Shown: positions 24,631-33,749 of the stretch, one piece after another | Numbering within the stretch: position 1 is the stretch's first letter | How the letters are laid out: each line of letters begins with the position of its first letter | Source of the DNA: Ectobacillus polymachus | GTDB lineage: Bacteria; Bacillota; Bacilli; Bacillales; Bacillaceae_G | NCBI RefSeq assembly: GCF_048159605.1 | Contig: NZ_JBLREB010000001.1 | Span: 1,550,001 to 1,614,000, forward strand | Reading direction: 5' to 3' | DNA length: 64,000 nt | Notes under the pieces: model-generated | The model's input: only the letters and a program-made list of their open reading frames with translations | Databases searched by the model: none | What the model was told of the DNA's origin: nothing | Translations under genes and position numbers: made by a program

Positions 24631-25422
24631 TCAAGAAGCCTTATGTTCAAGCCTTAGCTTATCAGCAACCATGGCTATAAATTCTGAGTTTGTTGGCTTT
24701 GCCTTTGACATCGATACTGTATAACCAAACAAAGAGGAAATGGATTCGATATTTCCACGACTCCACGCTACTTCAATAGCATGGCGAATGGCACGCTCAA
24801 CTCGGCTTGCCGTTGTGTTATATTTTTTTGCAATATCCGGATACAAAACCTTAGTTATAGAGCCAAGAAGCTCTATATCATTATAGACCATCGAAATCGC
24901 TTCTCGTAAATACATATATCCTTTAATATGTGCTGGAACTCCAATTTCATGTATAATACTGGTTATACTTGCATCTAAATTCTTCGGCTTTCCATCAGTA
25001 GAAGAGCTAGAGCGATATGTAGGAATAGGTCGTTTTACTACAGCACTTGGTTTCCCGCTAACTTGACGAATATGACTGGTTAAGTTCTCCATATCGAAAG
25101 GTTTTAATACAAAATAGGATGCACCAAGATCTACTGCCTTTTTCGTAACATCTTCTTGCCCAAATGCTGTTAGCATAATAACATTTGGCTGCTGTTTATC
25201 CATCATACGTAACTTCTCCAATACCGCTAATCCATCTAGATGCGGCATAATAATATCTAGAACAAGAACGTCTGGACTTTTATCTTGAAGTAAATGCAAA
25301 CATTCTTGCCCATTGTAAGCAACCCCAATTACCTCCATATCATCTTGTGCCGATACATAATCTTCTAGCATGGATACAAGTTCTTTATTGTCATCCGCTA
25401 GACAAACTTTAATCTTCTCCAC
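24631..25422 (-). CDS. spo0A: Sporulation master regulator Spo0A
   Basis: The 263-residue response regulator that, when phosphorylated through the phosphorelay, triggers sporulation and represses abrB. The receiver domain (1-125) has the acidic pair in CLADDN, the phospho-acceptor Asp in DVLVLDIIMPHLDG, the Thr in VIMLTAFGQ and the Lys in FVLKPF. A variable hinge (about 130-150) leads to the C-terminal DNA-binding effector with SRVERAIRHAIEVAWSRG and NSEFIAMVADKLRLEH. All active residues are present. It is followed by its own terminator and preceded by SigH- and Spo0A-type sites. Confidence 0.99.
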   Translation of the reverse strand: MEKIKVCLADDNKELVSMLEDYVSAQDDMEVIGVAYNGQECLHLLQDKSPDVLVLDIIMPHLDGLAVLEKLRMMDKQQPNVIMLTAFGQEDVTKKAVDLGASYFVLKPFDMENLTSHIRQVSGKPSAVVKRPIPTYRSSSSTDGKPKNLDASITSIIHEIGVPAHIKGYMYLREAISMVYNDIELLGSITKVLYPDIAKKYNTTASRVERAIRHAIEVAWSRGNIESISSLFGYTVSMSKAKPTNSEFIAMVADKLRLEHKAS

Positions 25423-25490
25423 TAATTTTTCCTCCCTTATCCCAATAAGCTTTCATCAAAGAAAAAAACCGAAAAGTATATGAATGAAGT

Positions 25491-25518
25491 TTTCGACAAT
25501 TGCTTCTTATATCCTTTT
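25491..25518 (-). promoter_or_regulatory. SigH-type promoter overlapping a Spo0A box
   Basis: On the minus strand AAAGGATAT and, about 13 bases on, CGAAAAC resemble SigH -35/-10 blocks; TGTCGAA at 25498-25492 is a perfect Spo0A (0A) box. This fits the autoregulated sporulation promoter of spo0A. Confidence 0.6.
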
Positions 25519-25520
25519 AA

Positions 25521-25550
25521 TATTTACTTAATTTACTAAAAAGTGGTCAA
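25521..25550 (-). promoter_or_regulatory. Vegetative SigA-type promoter of spo0A
   Basis: TTGACC (25550-25545) and TAAATA (25526-25521) with an 18-base spacer on the minus strand, upstream of the SigH-type site, in the order known for the two spo0A promoters. Confidence 0.4.
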
Positions 25551-25683
25551 AACTTCTTCTTTTCTATCACTTTCTTGTTTTCTCCCAATTTATTCTAATT
25601 ATTTCGTCACTTTTTTAGCTGTTTACAACACATCGCATGGTAATATCTATATTATACAACAATTAAAAGGAAAATTGATTACG

Positions 25684-25716
25684 AAAAAAAGCAAGCTAAA
25701 ATCAGCTTGCTTTTTT
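25684..25716 (-). terminator. Terminator overlapping the spoIVB stop
   Basis: AAAAAAGCAAGCT pairs with AGCTTGCTTTTTT around AAAATC; the right arm contains the last codons and stop of spoIVB, and a T-run follows on the minus strand. Confidence 0.88.
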
Positions 25717-26985
25717 ATATTCCTCGTATATATTTATTCCTGCTTCTTGTAGCATCCATTCGATATGAACACCATATCCAGATGTTGGATCATTAACAAA
25801 AACATGTGTAACTGCCCCGATTAATTTACCATCTTGAATAATTGGACTACCACTCATTCCTTGTACAATACCACCAGTTTTTTCAAGCAATCGCTTATCG
25901 GTAATCTTTACGACGATTCCTTTTGTCGCTGGAAATTTTTGCGGAACACTGCTTACGATTTCAACATCGAAGGCCTCTACCTTATCCTTATCAATGACAG
26001 TGAAAATTTTAGCTGGTCCTTCTTTCACTTGGTTGGAAAGTGCAATAGGAAGTGCTCCATCCAAAATGTCGTTTTTCACTGGTTCACGCAGCTTTCCAAA
26101 AATCCCAAATGGGCTATTTGTCGTGATTGTCCCGATTACTTCACGATCAGGGGAAAATCTTGCTAGCTTTTCTCCCGGATCTCCGTTACTTCCTCGTTGA
26201 ATCGAGGTAACGGTTGATCTAACGATTTGACCATTTTCCACTTCAATGGGTTTTTTCGTATCGTTATCTGAAATAACATGACCTAATGCACCATATTTCA
26301 TGCTATCAGGATGAAAAAATGTCATCGTCCCGATACCGGCTGCAGAATCACGAATGTAAAGCCCAATGCGGTAGAAAGGATCTTGTTTGCTTTTTACTGG
26401 TAACAATTTGGTATGAAGGTATTTGCTATCTCGAAGAACTACAATATCAAGTGATTCGCCCGTTTTTCCGCTATTTTGAATAAACGGTGCAACGTCGTTC
26501 ATACGTTCTATTCCTTTTCCATTAATTTCTGTAATCATATCTCCCACTTTAATGCCAGCTGTTTCACCAGGTGAAATTTTACCTGTTTCCGTTTCCACAA
26601 GGTGGTGCCCTACGACAAGTACACCTTTTGCATTCAATTTTACGCCAATGGATTGACCACCAGGGATCACTTTAAAATCCTTAAGCACTCTAACATTTAC
26701 CTGTTTAACAGGTACTCCAGCCAGTTGTAAAACCATTTTTGCTTCTCCGCTTTCATGGGCAGCAACTGACTGATCCTTCTGATTTGCATTTATTGTAAAA
26801 ATGGATGGATTCGTGGACATTGCTTGGAACACAGGACTAGATACTACTTGTGACTGTTGTCCTTCGAACAGAACAACTTGCTGCGGCATTGCAATAAATT
26901 CTCGAACAGGTTTGCAAAACCCAATTACGAGAAGCGAAACAAGGAGAAATGTACCTAATAGCTTACGAAAATGGTCAAACTTCAT
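25702..26985 (-). CDS. spoIVB: Stage IV sporulation serine protease SpoIVB
   Basis: A 427-residue S55-family signalling protease secreted by the forespore into the intermembrane space, where it triggers SpoIVFB and pro-SigK processing. It has an N-terminal membrane/signal segment (about 8-25), a PDZ domain (about 105-190, KVGDMITEINGKGIERM), and a C-terminal protease domain with the catalytic Ser in QGMSGSPIIQDGKL and the His in GALGHVISD. GGAGCGAGGAGAG precedes the ATG. Its position directly upstream of spo0A and downstream of recN is conserved. Confidence 0.97.
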   Translation of the reverse strand: MKFDHFRKLLGTFLLVSLLVIGFCKPVREFIAMPQQVVLFEGQQSQVVSSPVFQAMSTNPSIFTINANQKDQSVAAHESGEAKMVLQLAGVPVKQVNVRVLKDFKVIPGGQSIGVKLNAKGVLVVGHHLVETETGKISPGETAGIKVGDMITEINGKGIERMNDVAPFIQNSGKTGESLDIVVLRDSKYLHTKLLPVKSKQDPFYRIGLYIRDSAAGIGTMTFFHPDSMKYGALGHVISDNDTKKPIEVENGQIVRSTVTSIQRGSNGDPGEKLARFSPDREVIGTITTNSPFGIFGKLREPVKNDILDGALPIALSNQVKEGPAKIFTVIDKDKVEAFDVEIVSSVPQKFPATKGIVVKITDKRLLEKTGGIVQGMSGSPIIQDGKLIGAVTHVFVNDPTSGYGVHIEWMLQEAGINIYEEYKKAS

Positions 26986-27075
26986 TTTTCACTCTCCTCG
27001 CTCCTTACCCACATTCAGCCATTGGCTTCATCATTTAATTTCTCCTTGTCTGCTTACGTTTATAACTGGGAGATA

Positions 27076-27104
27076 TAAAAAAGCTATCCTTTTATTGGAT
27101 AGCT
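27076..27104 (-). terminator. Terminator at the recN stop
   Basis: AAGCTATCC (27081-27089) pairs with GGATAGCTT (27096-27104); on the minus strand a T-run follows. It overlaps the last recN codons. Confidence 0.85.
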
Positions 27105-28831
27105 TCTCCTGTCATTTTTATACACTGGGCTTGTTGCAGCAATTCTCGTGCATGCTGCTTTGTTACAACTGTTATTTCAGCACCCGAAAGCATACGAGCA
27201 ATCTCTATCACCTTTTCTTCGTCTTGAAGTATGGTAACAGAAGTAATCGTACGTTCGTTTATAATTTTTTTGCTAATGAATAGGTGTTGATCAGCCATAG
27301 ATGCAACTTGAGGAAGATGTGTAATGCATAGAACTTGAGAACCAACTGATACCCGTTGAATTTTCTCTGCAATGGCCTGCGCAACTCTTCCGCTAACCCC
27401 TGTATCGACTTCATCAAATATAACCGAGGTAACTCCTTGATGCTCTGTAAAAATACTTTTCAATGCTAAAATAATTCGTGATAATTCACCTCCAGAAGCA
27501 ACCTTTGCTAATGGTTTTAGCGGCTCTCCTGGATTTGTAGATATATAAAATTCTGCTTGATCGTACCCGATGGAGGTCAACTTTACTGGTACACCATCTA
27601 CAAGTGGATCGTCTATGGAGCCCGGAATTTTCTCCATTACAATTTTAAATTTTGTTTTTTCCATATATAGTTCCCGCAACTCTTTATGAATTGCATCTGT
27701 TAAGTGCTCTGCAAGCTTATGACGATATTCGCTTAGTAAGGTTGCTTCTTTTATACATGTGGTTTCCAGCTGCTCCAGTTGTTTTCTAGCTGTTTCAATA
27801 AGTACATCCTTATTTTCAATTGTAGATATTTCCGTTTGAATACTTTCTTCATATTCTAAAATTTCTTCTATGGTATTCCCATATTTTCGTTTTAGCATAC
27901 GAATCTCATTTAATCTTGTTTCAATATAATCAAGACGATTTGGATCATATTCCATCATGTCTAATTTTTCTCGTAACTGATAGGCTACTTCTTCTAATAA
28001 ATAATAGCTATTTGCCACCGTATCATACATTTCCTTTAATGATGCATCTAAATCTGATACAGTTTCCAGCCCACTCATCGTATTTCGGACATAATCTAAT
28101 CCGCCATTTTCTTTAGTAAGCGATACATGCGCATCACCTATAGCCTTAAATATTTTTTCGAAATTCGCAATTTTGGTTCGCTCTTCCATAAGCTCTTGAT
28201 CTTCATTCAGCTTTAAATCTGCTTTTTGAATTTCTTCATGCTGAAATTGTAATAGATCTAAACGTTGCGCCATTTTTTGTTCGCTTTCTGTTAATGACTT
28301 GAGCTGTTTTTTTGTATCCATATACTGGTTATACAATTTCTGATAGTTCGCAAGCTTGACCATCACTTCCCCATTATCATACGAGTCAAGCATAGATAAA
28401 TGACGTTCCTCATTCATTAAATCTTGCGTTTCATGCTGTCCATGAATATCAATAAGCGTCTTCCCGATTTCTCTTAGGGCAGCTAGCGTTACAAGCTTAC
28501 CGTTAATGCGGCACACGCTCTTGCCTGAATTCGAAATGTCACGCTTCAATATCATCATACCATCAGAAACATCTAAATCTAATTCCTGCACTTTTTCAAG
28601 ACAAGGATGATTTTCTATATCAAAGTAAAACAGTCCCTCAATTTCTGCTTTTTCTGTTCCGTAGCGAACAAATTCAGAAGATCCTCTTCCACCTACCAAA
28701 AGACTGATTGCATCAATAATAATGGATTTACCAGCACCCGTTTCACCACTTAGAACGGTTAATCCCTTCTGAAACGAAATACTTAACTCCTCAATAATAG
28801 CAAAATTTTTAATTGATAATTCCGATAGCAA
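27092..28831 (-). CDS. recN: DNA repair protein RecN
   Basis: A 579-residue SMC-like ATPase acting early at DNA double-strand breaks. Walker A is LSGETGAGKSI near residue 33; a long coiled-coil centre (about 150-370) follows; the C-terminal lobe has the signature ASGGELSRIILALK and Walker B VIFDEVDTGVSG. I start it at the TTG at 28831, which follows GAGGTGA at correct spacing and gives LSELSIKNFAIIEEL, matching the known RecN N terminus; a GTG 12 bases upstream lies within the ribosome site. It is followed by spoIVB. Confidence 0.96.
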   Translation of the reverse strand: MLSELSIKNFAIIEELSISFQKGLTVLSGETGAGKSIIIDAISLLVGGRGSSEFVRYGTEKAEIEGLFYFDIENHPCLEKVQELDLDVSDGMMILKRDISNSGKSVCRINGKLVTLAALREIGKTLIDIHGQHETQDLMNEERHLSMLDSYDNGEVMVKLANYQKLYNQYMDTKKQLKSLTESEQKMAQRLDLLQFQHEEIQKADLKLNEDQELMEERTKIANFEKIFKAIGDAHVSLTKENGGLDYVRNTMSGLETVSDLDASLKEMYDTVANSYYLLEEVAYQLREKLDMMEYDPNRLDYIETRLNEIRMLKRKYGNTIEEILEYEESIQTEISTIENKDVLIETARKQLEQLETTCIKEATLLSEYRHKLAEHLTDAIHKELRELYMEKTKFKIVMEKIPGSIDDPLVDGVPVKLTSIGYDQAEFYISTNPGEPLKPLAKVASGGELSRIILALKSIFTEHQGVTSVIFDEVDTGVSGRVAQAIAEKIQRVSVGSQVLCITHLPQVASMADQHLFISKKIINERTITSVTILQDEEKVIEIARMLSGAEITVVTKQHARELLQQAQCIKMTGEAIQ

Positions 28832-28921
28832 CGCTACATTCACCTCATTCCATTATCACATGTAAAAAAAGAAAAAGCGATGATCGTTAAAATGCTATCT
28901 CCTATCTTTGAATGGGAATCC

Positions 28922-29371
28922 TTATAACATATTTAAAAATCGATCGGAGACAAATTGTGTATCCTCAGGCGTACGGCAAATGATGAGACAAGTATCATCT
29001 CCACAAATCGTTCCAAGAATTTCATCCCAATCTAGGTGGTCAATTAACGCTCCAATCGCATTTGCATTACCTGGTAAGGTTTTCAAGACAAGCATATGAC
29101 CTGCAATATCAAGTTTAACAAATGCATCAACCATGCTTCGCTTTAATTTTTGAAGAGGATTAAAGCGTTGATCAGCTGGCAAGCTATATTTATATCTTCC
29201 ATCTTGAAGAGGAACCTTTACTAAATGAAGTTCTTTAATATCACGTGATACCGTTGCTTGTGTTACATTAAAATTTTGGCTGCGCAAAATATCAACAAGC
29301 TCATCTTGCGTTTCAATTTCTTTATTAGCAATGATTTCACGTATTTTAATATGGCGCTGACCTTTATTCAT
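28922..29371 (-). CDS. argR: Arginine repressor/activator ArgR (AhrC)
   Basis: A 149-residue hexameric, arginine-sensing regulator that represses arginine biosynthesis and activates catabolism. The winged-helix DNA-binding domain (1-70) carries FNVTQATVSRDIKELHLVKV; the C-terminal oligomerisation and arginine-binding domain has GTICGDDTCLIICRT with the conserved GDDT. The start is the ATG at 29371 after GAGGTG; an upstream 17-codon extension is unsupported. It may bind the candidate ARG boxes before artP in this same window. Confidence 0.96.
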   Translation of the reverse strand: MNKGQRHIKIREIIANKEIETQDELVDILRSQNFNVTQATVSRDIKELHLVKVPLQDGRYKYSLPADQRFNPLQKLKRSMVDAFVKLDIAGHMLVLKTLPGNANAIGALIDHLDWDEILGTICGDDTCLIICRTPEDTQFVSDRFLNML

Positions 29372-29515
29372 TTTGTTGCACCTCGCAAACTCAAATATAA
29401 TTCCATGTAAATACTCTTTCATTATGGTAACTCATAAACGATTTCTTGTACATTGCTGATTAATGACAATCGAACAAAAATTCGTTTTTTCCTAAGCAGG
29501 TAAATAGAATACGCG

Positions 29516-29565
29516 AAATGGACCGCACAGAAAACTCCCTATAAGTTCTGCATAACGGTCCATTT
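29516..29565 (-). terminator. Hairpin between tlyA and argR
   Basis: AAATGGACCG pairs with CGGTCCATTT and inside it CAGAA with TTCTG. Only three Ts follow directly, so termination may be partial. Confidence 0.6.
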
Positions 29566-29598
29566 CCCATCAAAAATAAAAATATGAAAAGAATATTT

Positions 29599-30441
29599 TT
29601 ATTCCTTTTCGTCAAGATCCCCTGCTTGTTTTAATTCTAGATGAGCTTTTCCTACTACTTCATGCGGTGAAAGGTGGAAATGATTTTCTCCGATTTCCCG
29701 TTCTCCAAGCCATTTCAAATGAATTAAAAATTCAATATTTCCATTTCCACCTTTAATAGGAGAAAACGTTATATGTTCAACGTCGTATCCTTCCTTTAAT
29801 GCAAAATTCATAATCGACGTGACTACTTCTTCATGAACCTTTCGATCACGTACAATTCCTTTCTTGCCGACTTGTTCTCTTCCTGCTTCGAACTGCGGCT
29901 TTATTAAAGCAGCCACATCACTATTCGCAAGCAGAACGGTTTTTAATACGGGTAATATGAGTCTTAACGAGATAAAGGACACATCTATGCTCGCAAATTG
30001 CGGTAATCCGTGTGTAAGGTCAGCTGGAGATGTATATCGAAAATTCGTTCTCTCCATTACAATAACACGTTCATCCTGACGAAGTTTCCACGCAAGCTGA
30101 TTGTATCCTACATCTAATGCATAGGAAAGCTTTGCTCCATTTTGCAACGCACAATCTGTAAATCCTCCCGTTGAAGCTCCAATATCAAGTACAATTTTAT
30201 CCTGTAAATCAAGTTCAAATTCTTTTAATGCTTTTTCGAGTTTATAGCCGCCCCGACTAACATAAGGCATAACCTGCCCTTTAATAGTTAGCTGTGTGTC
30301 AACCGGAATCTTCTCACCCGGTTTATCCATACGTTCTTCATCACAGTAGACGAGGCCAGCCATCACAGCTCGTTTTGCTTTTTCTCTTGTTTCTATTAGC
30401 CCTTGTTCTACCAATAGTACATCTATTCGTTCTTTCTTCAT
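29599..30441 (-). CDS. tlyA: TlyA-family 2'-O-rRNA methyltransferase (YqxC)
   Basis: A 280-residue protein with an N-terminal S4 RNA-binding domain (1-62, RIDVLLVEQGLIETREKAK) and an FtsJ-type S-adenosylmethionine methyltransferase domain whose SAM-binding motif is VLDIGASTGGFTDCAL. TlyA proteins methylate ribose in rRNA; older annotation calls them hemolysins. It begins three bases after the dxs stop and is followed by argR after a hairpin. Assignment to the family is firm; the exact methylated nucleotide is inferred from homologues. Confidence 0.92.
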   Translation of the reverse strand: MKKERIDVLLVEQGLIETREKAKRAVMAGLVYCDEERMDKPGEKIPVDTQLTIKGQVMPYVSRGGYKLEKALKEFELDLQDKIVLDIGASTGGFTDCALQNGAKLSYALDVGYNQLAWKLRQDERVIVMERTNFRYTSPADLTHGLPQFASIDVSFISLRLILPVLKTVLLANSDVAALIKPQFEAGREQVGKKGIVRDRKVHEEVVTSIMNFALKEGYDVEHITFSPIKGGNGNIEFLIHLKWLGEREIGENHFHLSPHEVVGKAHLELKQAGDLDEKE

Positions 30442-30444
30442 ACA

Positions 30445-32337
30445 TTACGCCCTTTTTTGCTTAGATGGTAATAAAGCTGTTAAATGTCTAACCACTTCCG
30501 TTGCGGTTAATCCTATTTCTTCTAATAACTTCGTAACACTTCCATGTTCAATAAACTCATCCGGTATTCCCATACGATCAATCACAGCATGGGAAAATCC
30601 ATTATCATGCGCAAATTCAAGCACGCTACTACCAAATCCACCTGCAAGGCAGGCTTCTTCAAGTGTAACAATTGGTATATGTTGTTCAAGTAAATGAGCA
30701 AGATAGGCTTCGTCCAGCGGTTTTATGAAACGAGCATTTACCACCTTCACTGATTTTCCGTTTTTTTCGAGTATTTTTGCAGCCTCAAGCGCCATTGAAA
30801 TCGTAGTACCGAACGTTAAAATGGCTGCATCGGTTCCCTCATGCAGTGTTTCCCACGTTCCTATTGGGATTTCGTGCAATTCTTGATCCATTTGAACACC
30901 TAATCCATTTCCTCTTGGAAAACGCATTGCAATTGGACCATTATCATATTGGAATGCCGTGTAAACCATGTGCTGCCCTTCGTTTTCATCCTTCGGCATC
31001 ATAATGACAATATTAGGTAAATGGCGCAAGAAAGCTATATCAAATACACCTTGATGTGTTTCACCATCTGCACCAACGAGTCCAGCTCGATCAATCCCGA
31101 TAAACACATTTAAGTTTTGTCTGCAAACATCATGTACAACTTGATCATAGGCACGTTGTAAAAACGTAGAGTAGATGGCTAAGAAAGGCTTCATTCCTTG
31201 AGTTGCCAATCCAGCAGCCATTGTAACAGCATGCTGTTCAGCTATCCCTACATCATACATGCGATCTGGAAATTCTTTCGCGAAATTTTCCAGTTTTGAA
31301 CCAACGGGCATTGCCGGTGTTATAGCAACAATTCGCGGATCTTTCTTTGCTAGCTGACGAGCCGTTTCACTTACAACCTTGCTCCATGCCGGTGGTGCAG
31401 ACACCGGTTTTACAAAGTTTCCAGATTCAATCTTATAAGGACCAGTTCCATGCCATGTACCGATAACATCACTTTCAGCTGGCTTGTATCCCTTTCCCTT
31501 TTTCGTAATAACGTGCATAAGTACAGGGCCCTTTGTTTTCTTTGCATACTGGAGATTATCAAATAAACTGTTAAAATCATGTCCATTTACAGGTCCTAAA
31601 TACGTGAAGCCTAGCTCCTCAAAAAAAATCCCTGAGACAAGCATATATTTTAAGCTATCTTTTACTCTCTCTGCTGTAGAAGCGAGCTTTCCGCCAACTG
31701 CAGGAATTTTCTTTAATAAATATTCAAGCTCATCTTTCGCACGGTTATATTTCCCGGCAGTACGCAAGCGACCGAGTACATTGTGAAGCGCTCCAACATT
31801 AGGGGCGATAGACATTTCATTATCATTTAAAATGACAATCATATCTTTTTGTTCATGACCAATATGGTTAAGAGCTTCTAACGCCATTCCACCTGTTAGA
31901 GCCCCATCCCCAATAATTGGAATTATATATTCATTTGTCTTTTTCAAATCACGAGCAATAGCCATTCCCATTGCTGCTGACAATGAGGTTGAACTATGAC
32001 CGGTTTCCCATACATCGTGCTCACTTTCTCGTCGCTTCGGGAACCCACATAATCCTTTATATTGTCGTAATGTAGCAAAATCCTTTGCACGTCCTGTTAA
32101 AATTTTATGAACATAGGATTGATGTCCTACATCCCATAGAAATTTATCTTTTGGACTATTAAATACCTTGTGCAAAGCAATTGTTAATTCTACAACACCC
32201 AAGTTAGGTGCAATATGTCCACCCGTTTTTGAAAGCTCATGAATTAAAAACTGACGAATGTCAGCACTTAATTCAACCAGTTCATCAACGGACATTTGCT
32301 TTAGAAAACTAGGGTTTTGAATTTGGGTTAGATCCAC
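30445..32337 (-). CDS. dxs: 1-deoxy-D-xylulose-5-phosphate synthase
   Basis: The 630-residue thiamine-diphosphate enzyme that condenses pyruvate and glyceraldehyde-3-phosphate, first step of the MEP isoprenoid pathway. Landmarks: LGVVELTIALHKVF, WDVGHQSY, the TDP motif GDGALTGGMALEALN...NDNEMSIAPN, and the central EQHAVTMAAGLA and DRAGLVGADGETHQG of the transketolase pyrimidine domain. I place the start at the GTG at 32337 (VDLTQIQNPSFLK), which matches homologues; the ribosome site is weak (GTGAG) and a GTG at 32346 is possible. Confidence 0.96.
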   Translation of the reverse strand: MDLTQIQNPSFLKQMSVDELVELSADIRQFLIHELSKTGGHIAPNLGVVELTIALHKVFNSPKDKFLWDVGHQSYVHKILTGRAKDFATLRQYKGLCGFPKRRESEHDVWETGHSSTSLSAAMGMAIARDLKKTNEYIIPIIGDGALTGGMALEALNHIGHEQKDMIVILNDNEMSIAPNVGALHNVLGRLRTAGKYNRAKDELEYLLKKIPAVGGKLASTAERVKDSLKYMLVSGIFFEELGFTYLGPVNGHDFNSLFDNLQYAKKTKGPVLMHVITKKGKGYKPAESDVIGTWHGTGPYKIESGNFVKPVSAPPAWSKVVSETARQLAKKDPRIVAITPAMPVGSKLENFAKEFPDRMYDVGIAEQHAVTMAAGLATQGMKPFLAIYSTFLQRAYDQVVHDVCRQNLNVFIGIDRAGLVGADGETHQGVFDIAFLRHLPNIVIMMPKDENEGQHMVYTAFQYDNGPIAMRFPRGNGLGVQMDQELHEIPIGTWETLHEGTDAAILTFGTTISMALEAAKILEKNGKSVKVVNARFIKPLDEAYLAHLLEQHIPIVTLEEACLAGGFGSSVLEFAHDNGFSHAVIDRMGIPDEFIEHGSVTKLLEEIGLTATEVVRHLTALLPSKQKRA

Positions 32338-32469
32338 AAGGATCACTCACTTTCGTTTCATAATCGAAATCATGTCACTTGAATTATTATAGATGTGATT
32401 TGGACAAGATAACAGAGTTGATTTATAAATATTGTCTAAAGCGCTATCATACAAAAAAAACTGTTTAAG

Positions 32470-32502
32470 AAAAAAGCGCCGCTAACACAAAGTGATAACG
32501 GC
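32470..32502 (-). terminator. Terminator between ispA and dxs
   Basis: GCCGCTAACAC pairs with GTGATAACGGC around AAA with two mismatches; on the minus strand CGCTTTTTTC follows. It separates dxs from the nusB-to-ispA transcript. The rest of the 290-base gap shows no gene. Confidence 0.78.
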
Positions 32503-32628
32503 TTATTCCATCTATATATAGTTTTACCGATAAAAAATCATTTGTGTTTTTAGTTATATCATAATTTACAAAATTACTCAACAATCGTACATTTCATCGT
32601 TAAACTTCTGTACAGTAATTGTTCAATG

Positions 32629-33519
32629 TTAGTTTTTTCGTTTCGCAATTATTTCACATATTTGTAGCAAATACTCATCTGCTAACTGCATGGATGAAAG
32701 GGCTCGCTTTGCACTTTGAATCGTCGCGCTCAGCATTTGGTTTGCTTCTTCAATCGAGAATAAAGTCGCATAGGTACTTTTTTTATTTTCGATATCACTA
32801 CCCACCGGTTTTCCAATTTCCTCTTCCGTACCTATTACATCTAAAATATCATCTTGTATTTGAAAGGCAAGTCCAATATTTCGTGCATAGTCAAGCAGCT
32901 GCCCTATTTCTTTTTCAGTAGCACCTGCTAGGATACAACCAGCCAAGACAGGAAATTCAAGAAGCCGGCCTGTTTTGTTTTTGTGAATATACTCAAGTTG
33001 ACTAAGTGTAAGTGTATGCCCTTCCGCTTCTATGTCAGCAACTTGACCAGCAACCATTCCTTCTGGCCCTGCTGCCTTTGCTAATTCCCTAACAAGCCGT
33101 AAATTCATATTAGCCGTTACCATAGGATGAGAGTAGGAAGTAATCACTTCAAAAGCATACGTAAGAAGGCCATCGCCAGCCAAAATAGCAGTAGCTTCTC
33201 CAAACACTTTATGATTAGTAGGCTTTCCCCTTCTTAAATCATCGTCATCCATGCTTGGTAAATCATCATGGATAAGTGAATATGTATGAATCATCTCTAA
33301 TGCACAGGCAGCCGGAATACCCATCTCTAAGTCTTTACCAAACGCATGCAGCGTTGCAAACAAAAGCAAAGGTCGAATCCGTTTCCCTCCTGCTTCTAAC
33401 GAATACACCATCGCATCTTTCAAAACCGCAGGAGCCTCTAATTGTTTCGTATATATAACAACCTGCTTGTCAATAAGCGCTTTGTTTTCCTTTACAAAGT
33501 CAGAAAATGATGAACTCAC
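32629..33519 (-). CDS. ispA: Farnesyl diphosphate synthase IspA
   Basis: A 296-residue trans-prenyltransferase condensing dimethylallyl/geranyl diphosphate with isopentenyl diphosphate. Both aspartate-rich motifs are intact: the first in DDLPSMDDDDLRRGKPT and the second in FQIQDDILDVIG. The start is a GTG at 33519 overlapping the xseB stop (GTGA), nine bases after GGAGG. In the folD-xseA-xseB-ispA order it supplies precursor for quinone tails and undecaprenyl lipid. Confidence 0.96.
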   Translation of the reverse strand: MSSSFSDFVKENKALIDKQVVIYTKQLEAPAVLKDAMVYSLEAGGKRIRPLLLFATLHAFGKDLEMGIPAACALEMIHTYSLIHDDLPSMDDDDLRRGKPTNHKVFGEATAILAGDGLLTYAFEVITSYSHPMVTANMNLRLVRELAKAAGPEGMVAGQVADIEAEGHTLTLSQLEYIHKNKTGRLLEFPVLAGCILAGATEKEIGQLLDYARNIGLAFQIQDDILDVIGTEEEIGKPVGSDIENKKSTYATLFSIEEANQMLSATIQSAKRALSSMQLADEYLLQICEIIAKRKN

Positions 33520-33749
33520 TCTTCATCGCCTCCGACTGAAAATGGCTGCATATCTCCATTTTCACCTAAAATAACTGTCATTTGCTCTTGAGCCCGCTTT
33601 AATTTATCGTCACAAAGCTTAGAAAGCTCCATACCTTGTTTAAAATATAAAATCGCTTCCTCTAACGGGACATCGCCTTGCTCTAACTTCAATACAATTT
33701 GTTCTAAATCCGCAATTGCTTCTTCAAAGCTTTGTGTTTTCTTTTCCAT
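33516..33749 (-). CDS. xseB: Exodeoxyribonuclease VII small subunit
   Basis: The 77-residue helical small subunit of exonuclease VII. The family core SFEEAIADLEQIVLKLEQGDVPLEEAILYFKQGM is recognisable in parts (SFEEAIADLEQIV, LEEAILYFKQGMEL). It overlaps xseA by 26 bases and ispA by four, so production of both subunits is coupled. It coats the coiled-coil arm of XseA in the assembled enzyme. Confidence 0.95.
   Translation of the reverse strand: MEKKTQSFEEAIADLEQIVLKLEQGDVPLEEAILYFKQGMELSKLCDDKLKRAQEQMTVILGENGDMQPFSVGGDEE

Noticed and set aside
32436..32449. CTAAAGCGCTATCA upstream of dxs as a CcpA cre site
   Set aside because: Matches 12 of 14 positions but misses the conserved TG at one end and gives a poorer match on the other strand; no supporting context.
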